Shown here in pieces: positions 60,441 to 64,000 of a stretch of DNA of 64,000 nucleotides. The DNA lies in contig CP071032.1 in NCBI GenBank assembly GCA_017134815.1, positions 2,910,001 to 2,974,000 on the forward strand, read 5' to 3'. The position numbers were made by a program, and so were the translations under genes. Below the pieces are notes generated by a model that was not told where the DNA came from, did no database searches, and saw only the letters and a program-made list of their open reading frames with translations. The stretch comes from Lentisphaerota bacterium. GTDB lineage: Bacteria; Verrucomicrobiota; Lentisphaeria; Victivallales; Victivallaceae. Position 1 is the stretch's first letter; every line of letters begins with the position of its first letter.

Positions 60441-62588
60441 TTATCGTTTGTGCAGGATGAGTTTAAATGTTTTTATCTGTTCGACAGATGGAGCTTTTTC
60501 ACGAAAGCGAAGAGCCTGATAGTTTTCGAGTATCAGGCGTATATAAGCTGCCTTGTTTTGCGGCAGTGAAGCTGTCTGCAGCTGAACAAGAATTTCTTTT
60601 GCAGTTGTTGATTCCTTGATCAGGAAATCCTCCCGTTTCGCCAGTTTTCTCACTATTTTAAGATACGTCCGGCTGAGTTCAGCAGTTGTTTTTGGAAGTC
60701 TATCTTTGAAAACAAGGTCAATTTGGCGCTTTTTACGTCGCTTCCAGAGCCAGCGCAGCAGGAAAAACATGGCAATTAGAAATATACCGCCTCGAACCGG
60801 GTGCCAGAGAATAAAAAGCATAATCCGGTAAACAGCAGTGAAAAAGGCGAGTATGGCTCTGGCGTAATAACCTTTTCTCAAATCAGAGAGCAGCTTCTGG
60901 AAGAATTTGAAGAAGAGATCCCGGCCACTCTCAAACGAACTCCAGCTGCCTTTGCCGATATTTAACCCTGATGGCGGGGTGGCCTCGAGCAGCACCCACT
61001 GTTCATTGTAACGATCATAGGCCTCAACCCAGGCATGTGCATTTCCGAGCCTGGCTACAAAATAAGAGCCGGACGGGTGTGGTTCCGAGCAGATAAACCC
61101 GGTTATATACCGACTTGGAATTCCGGAACGTCGCAGCAACAGCGCTAATGCCGAGGCAAAAAGCTCACAATGACCTTCACGGGTTTCAGTCAGAAACTGG
61201 ACTACCGGGTCACTGCCATTCCTGGGGTGCTGCCGGATTTTATATTTGAAATTATTACTGAAAAACTTGAGCAGGATGTCAAAAACCTGCCGGTCAGTCA
61301 AATCGTTTCTGTTCATCCCGGGAATGGAGGCAATTACTTCATCCAGTCGGGAAATGAGGGTTGAGGGAAGTCTGACATACATCGGGTTATTGCATCCGGA
61401 CGGCTGCTGCCAGGCGCTTTCTGTAGCCGTGTTGTTCCTGTAGAGCGTATAGCCGCCTTCTTTAGTCCAGTCTCTGGGGCTGAAAACTCCATCCATGTTC
61501 AGTTTCAAGCTTTCAGCAATGATATCAATGCATTTGACGTTTCCTGGCGCAAGAAGTACTTTGGTACGCAGATTTGACGAGACCATAATCTCAATCGGGT
61601 TGTTCAATGGGGGCTGACCTTTAGAACCGGGCAGAGAAAAAGTAGTGAATGCCAGCATGCCGGAGTGAGTTTTCGGGCGCATGGCTTTCAAAATGGAATT
61701 TTTATTTACCATCCAGGTTCCCAGCTGGTATTTATCATAGACCTGCCCTCGCAGATATCCCGGGGCGGTGTTTGAGATTGCCCGGATTACAATTTGTTTC
61801 TGATCATGTAGAACATCGGGTGAAATTGTCTGGTTCAAATCCACTCCGTCCCCAAAAAAACTTTTATTGCGTAATCTGAAACGGTGCATTCTTGAGCGCA
61901 TTAACAGATGTTCCAGCTTTCGGATCCCTGCCTCATACCTTTTATACAGCGAATAGGCTCCAACAGTACTCAAAGGCACAACAGCCAGAATAATCAGCAG
62001 CAACATGCCGCGCCTAATTCGGTATTTACGCAGTTTTTGCGGAATTATAATATTGGCATTGGTTCTAAAAGCGATAATGATGAAAAAACCGACGATAATG
62101 ATTGTACCGATAAACAGCGGCATGAATCTGGTCATCCATTCGGCTGGTACCGGCAGCCGGGTGTTCTGCAACTGTTTGCTGTATACGTCGCCGCCGAATG
62201 CCAGCGCTGTCACTGCGGCCACGGCCGCAGTTCCATACACATGCGGCCCGGATTTGAAAAATGACATGGCAACCGCAATATACATAGTCAGAGGCACCAG
62301 TATATTGGGATAAAAGAAGACACTTAAATAACCCAGTCGATTATTCTTTAACGGAAAAACCAAATCAAACAGTACTGTCAACACCAGAGCCAGGACGATG
62401 AAGTATATAACGGAACGATCACTGAATACGACAGGCCTTCTTGTCAGCATGCTCAGGAAAAGACCAGACAGAACAATCAGAGTGACATGCGGCAGGTCAG
62501 TAGTAATTGAGAAAAAAAACGCAGCCGGCAGCAGCAAGGCTGTAACCAGACTCAGACATTTAATGGATTTATTGGAAATTGTCGTCAT
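60441..62588 (-). CDS. Membrane-bound transglutaminase-like protein (TgpA/DUF3488-like)
   Basis: 715 residues. About six N-terminal transmembrane helices (to about residue 215) are followed by an extracytoplasmic region and a transglutaminase-like core: TREGHCELFASALALLLRRS (Cys), LGNAHAWVEAYDRYNEQW (His) and VLLEATPPSG (acid position occupied by Glu). A further transmembrane helix lies near 600-620, with a basic cytoplasmic tail. The pair of such a protein with a DUF58 gene, usually plus a MoxR ATPase, is a recurrent envelope-associated module of unclear function. The start overlaps the DUF58 stop by 4 bases. Confidence 0.85.
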   Translation of the reverse strand: MTTISNKSIKCLSLVTALLLPAAFFFSITTDLPHVTLIVLSGLFLSMLTRRPVVFSDRSVIYFIVLALVLTVLFDLVFPLKNNRLGYLSVFFYPNILVPLTMYIAVAMSFFKSGPHVYGTAAVAAVTALAFGGDVYSKQLQNTRLPVPAEWMTRFMPLFIGTIIIVGFFIIIAFRTNANIIIPQKLRKYRIRRGMLLLIILAVVPLSTVGAYSLYKRYEAGIRKLEHLLMRSRMHRFRLRNKSFFGDGVDLNQTISPDVLHDQKQIVIRAISNTAPGYLRGQVYDKYQLGTWMVNKNSILKAMRPKTHSGMLAFTTFSLPGSKGQPPLNNPIEIMVSSNLRTKVLLAPGNVKCIDIIAESLKLNMDGVFSPRDWTKEGGYTLYRNNTATESAWQQPSGCNNPMYVRLPSTLISRLDEVIASIPGMNRNDLTDRQVFDILLKFFSNNFKYKIRQHPRNGSDPVVQFLTETREGHCELFASALALLLRRSGIPSRYITGFICSEPHPSGSYFVARLGNAHAWVEAYDRYNEQWVLLEATPPSGLNIGKGSWSSFESGRDLFFKFFQKLLSDLRKGYYARAILAFFTAVYRIMLFILWHPVRGGIFLIAMFFLLRWLWKRRKKRQIDLVFKDRLPKTTAELSRTYLKIVRKLAKREDFLIKESTTAKEILVQLQTASLPQNKAAYIRLILENYQALRFREKAPSVEQIKTFKLILHKR

Positions 62589-63922
62589 AACTTGCTGATC
62601 CTGCCCTTTTGAACGTCCCCCGGAGAGATAATTCTGATGTCTGCTGGAGCGGAATCCTGGTTTTTATCAGATATGACTATGCATTTAATCGAAACCCCGT
62701 AATTACGGAGCCGGTCTACAAGCTCCTTCCGCTCTTTATCCCAGCCCAGCAGTATGAGCATGACGCTGCCGATTCCGGAAACCTCCTCAAGCACACTGGA
62801 TGAAAGCCGGTTTATCGGATGTTCATTGTTAGGTTCCAGACAGGCGAGGATATCCAGTATTTCATCAAAACAGCTTAGATGCCGTCCGGCTTTGAAGTGA
62901 TATACCTCTAGACCTGCCGCGAAAATATCGACAATAAACTCTCCTCTGGTGAGATAGTCAGTCAATGCTGCGGTCAAAGACAGGGCTGACTCCAGCTCCC
63001 TCATTACATCAACTTTTTTTAATGTCAGTTTGAAGCTGTGGATTCCGGGAACAAATGTATCGACAATCAGGGCTATTCTGCTCATATATTCCTGCTGGAA
63101 CTCCTTAACAACCAGCTCTCCGGTTCTGGCGCTGCCGGGCCAGTCGATATGACGGGGATCATCGCCCTCCCGGAATTCACGGTTGCCGAAGAAATCCAGC
63201 GATTCCCCAACTTTGGATACTCGTGAGGTGCCCTCTCTCTGGTACTTCAAGCCTACCGGAAGCTCCAGCGATGTCAAGCTGGTAAAGGCCGGATAAACGA
63301 GAAGACGATCGGTTGAGTGCCGTTGCCGGCAGCTCTGCTTGAACAGCCAGATTGGAAATTTCGAATCGGCTATCGGAGAGTGTATAATATATTTTCCGCG
63401 TCTTAATGCTTCCAGTTCTGCTTCAGCAAAAACCTTTTCACCCTTCGGCAGTGCGCCGGCTGCAGCGTGAGTCAGCCAGCGAATGCCGTGGGGGGCTTTG
63501 TAATTATCAAGTTCAATATCCCACGCTGTGAGATTTCTTTTGTTTTGCAGTTCGTATTTTATTTTGAAGCGTGAATTTGCTCGAACCCTTGCTGGAACCT
63601 TTCTGGAAATATGCAGCTTGGGGCGAAACAACAACCCGGCCAGAAAATCGATAAAGAATACTGCAAATAAAAAAATTGCAAGTATTCTTACTGGTGAATC
63701 CAGGGCAATTACACTGTAAAGTATAATCAGTCCAGCTGCGGGAGTGATAAATTTTCCAGGAACGGTGAAAACCCTTGAGTATATTCCAGCTGACCAGGCC
63801 AGAAACGCGACAGTAGGTGAACGGTACTTGCCCTGTCGACGTTCAAGAGACGATATGTAATACCATTCGGGACCGTCCAGAAAACGCTCCCTGGTGTGAT
63901 TGTATGCTTTTACAAACCTCAT
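62585..63922 (-). CDS. DUF58 domain protein
   Basis: 445 residues. Two transmembrane helices at about 60-105 (LIILYSVIALDSPVRILAIF) are followed by a beta-rich region and the DUF58 core: REFREGDDPRHIDWPGSART, VVKEFQQEYMSRIALIVDTF (vWA-like strand with Asp) and LILLGWDKERKELVDRLR. DUF58 proteins typically partner MoxR AAA ATPases and transglutaminase-like proteins, and that gene follows here. A MoxR gene would be expected upstream, beyond the right edge. AGGAG precedes the ATG by about 9 bases. Confidence 0.87.
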   Translation of the reverse strand: MRFVKAYNHTRERFLDGPEWYYISSLERRQGKYRSPTVAFLAWSAGIYSRVFTVPGKFITPAAGLIILYSVIALDSPVRILAIFLFAVFFIDFLAGLLFRPKLHISRKVPARVRANSRFKIKYELQNKRNLTAWDIELDNYKAPHGIRWLTHAAAGALPKGEKVFAEAELEALRRGKYIIHSPIADSKFPIWLFKQSCRQRHSTDRLLVYPAFTSLTSLELPVGLKYQREGTSRVSKVGESLDFFGNREFREGDDPRHIDWPGSARTGELVVKEFQQEYMSRIALIVDTFVPGIHSFKLTLKKVDVMRELESALSLTAALTDYLTRGEFIVDIFAAGLEVYHFKAGRHLSCFDEILDILACLEPNNEHPINRLSSSVLEEVSGIGSVMLILLGWDKERKELVDRLRNYGVSIKCIVISDKNQDSAPADIRIISPGDVQKGRISKL

Positions 63923-64000
63923 TTATCTAGCTCTCCTGACTGAACTGTTATTCAGCTGCTATCTGAAGGCAGGCTTAATCAGTATCAAACCGGGACTTTT

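Noticed and set aside
60441..62588. Glu at the acid position of the transglutaminase triad as an inactivating change
   Set aside because: Glu-Pro/Ala-Thr-Pro at this position is common in this membrane family, so it is not evidence of loss of function.
1..64000. CRISPR array
   Set aside because: No regularly spaced identical repeats of 20-40 bases with unique spacers were seen, and no cas genes are present.

Overview
The window looks like a chromosome segment of a Gram-negative, probably anaerobic saccharolytic bacterium of the PVC group, most likely a Lentisphaerota/Victivallales-like organism. This is inferred from type VI secretion genes, lipoprotein signals, a sodium-pumping biotin decarboxylase, a xylulokinase closest in style to the eukaryote-like branch, and secreted esterases and phosphatases. 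No 16S gene or other decisive marker is present, so the assignment is tentative.

Layout. 1-2.4 kb: the truncated end of ilvC, a mannitol-1-phosphate dehydrogenase family gene, and a CAU tRNA. 2.5-12.9 kb: an AT-rich accessory island starting just after the tRNA. It holds a DUF378 membrane protein, an AAA ATPase/RloB pair of the kind found in phage defence, a 235-bp element with 22-bp inverted ends around a 37-residue hydrophobic peptide, an unusual two-gene operon (PIN-GNAT-EVE-like protein plus ASCH-P-loop kinase), a PLD-helicase-DUF3427 protein, and a possible independent small transcript. 13-19 kb: exported or lipid-active enzymes (PI-PLC-like, metallophosphoesterase, alpha/beta hydrolase, CE2-like SGNH esterase). 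19-23 kb: the xylose locus, with xylA divergent from xylR-xylB. 23-30 kb: serA, then birA-oadG-oadA-oadB, in which the biotin ligase is encoded beside the biotinylated pump it presumably activates. 30-35 kb: a GAF-containing PTS enzyme I (ptsP) and rmlC-rmlA-rmlD for dTDP-L-rhamnose.

35-57 kb: two type VI secretion gene blocks on the minus strand. One is tssB-tssC, two small genes and a short tssK paralogue. The other is a tssJ-like lipoprotein gene, tssK, tssL and tssM. They are separated by housekeeping genes (AI-2E-like permease, purM, DUF374 acyltransferase, nth, an orphan Hpt protein, hisH). No tssA, tssE, tssF, tssG, hcp, vgrG or clpV gene is in the window. 57-60 kb: an XRE-cupin regulator divergent from tdh-kbl (threonine to glycine). 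60-64 kb: a transglutaminase-like membrane protein and a DUF58 protein.

Most notable observations: the PIN-GNAT-EVE / ASCH-kinase operon; the inverted-repeat peptide element, which resembles a type I toxin mRNA or a miniature transposon; a pair of homologous, terminator-ended, CU-rich putative small RNAs 16 kb apart on opposite strands; and the split type VI system with two TssK proteins. All functional calls rest on reading motifs by eye. No database search was run.
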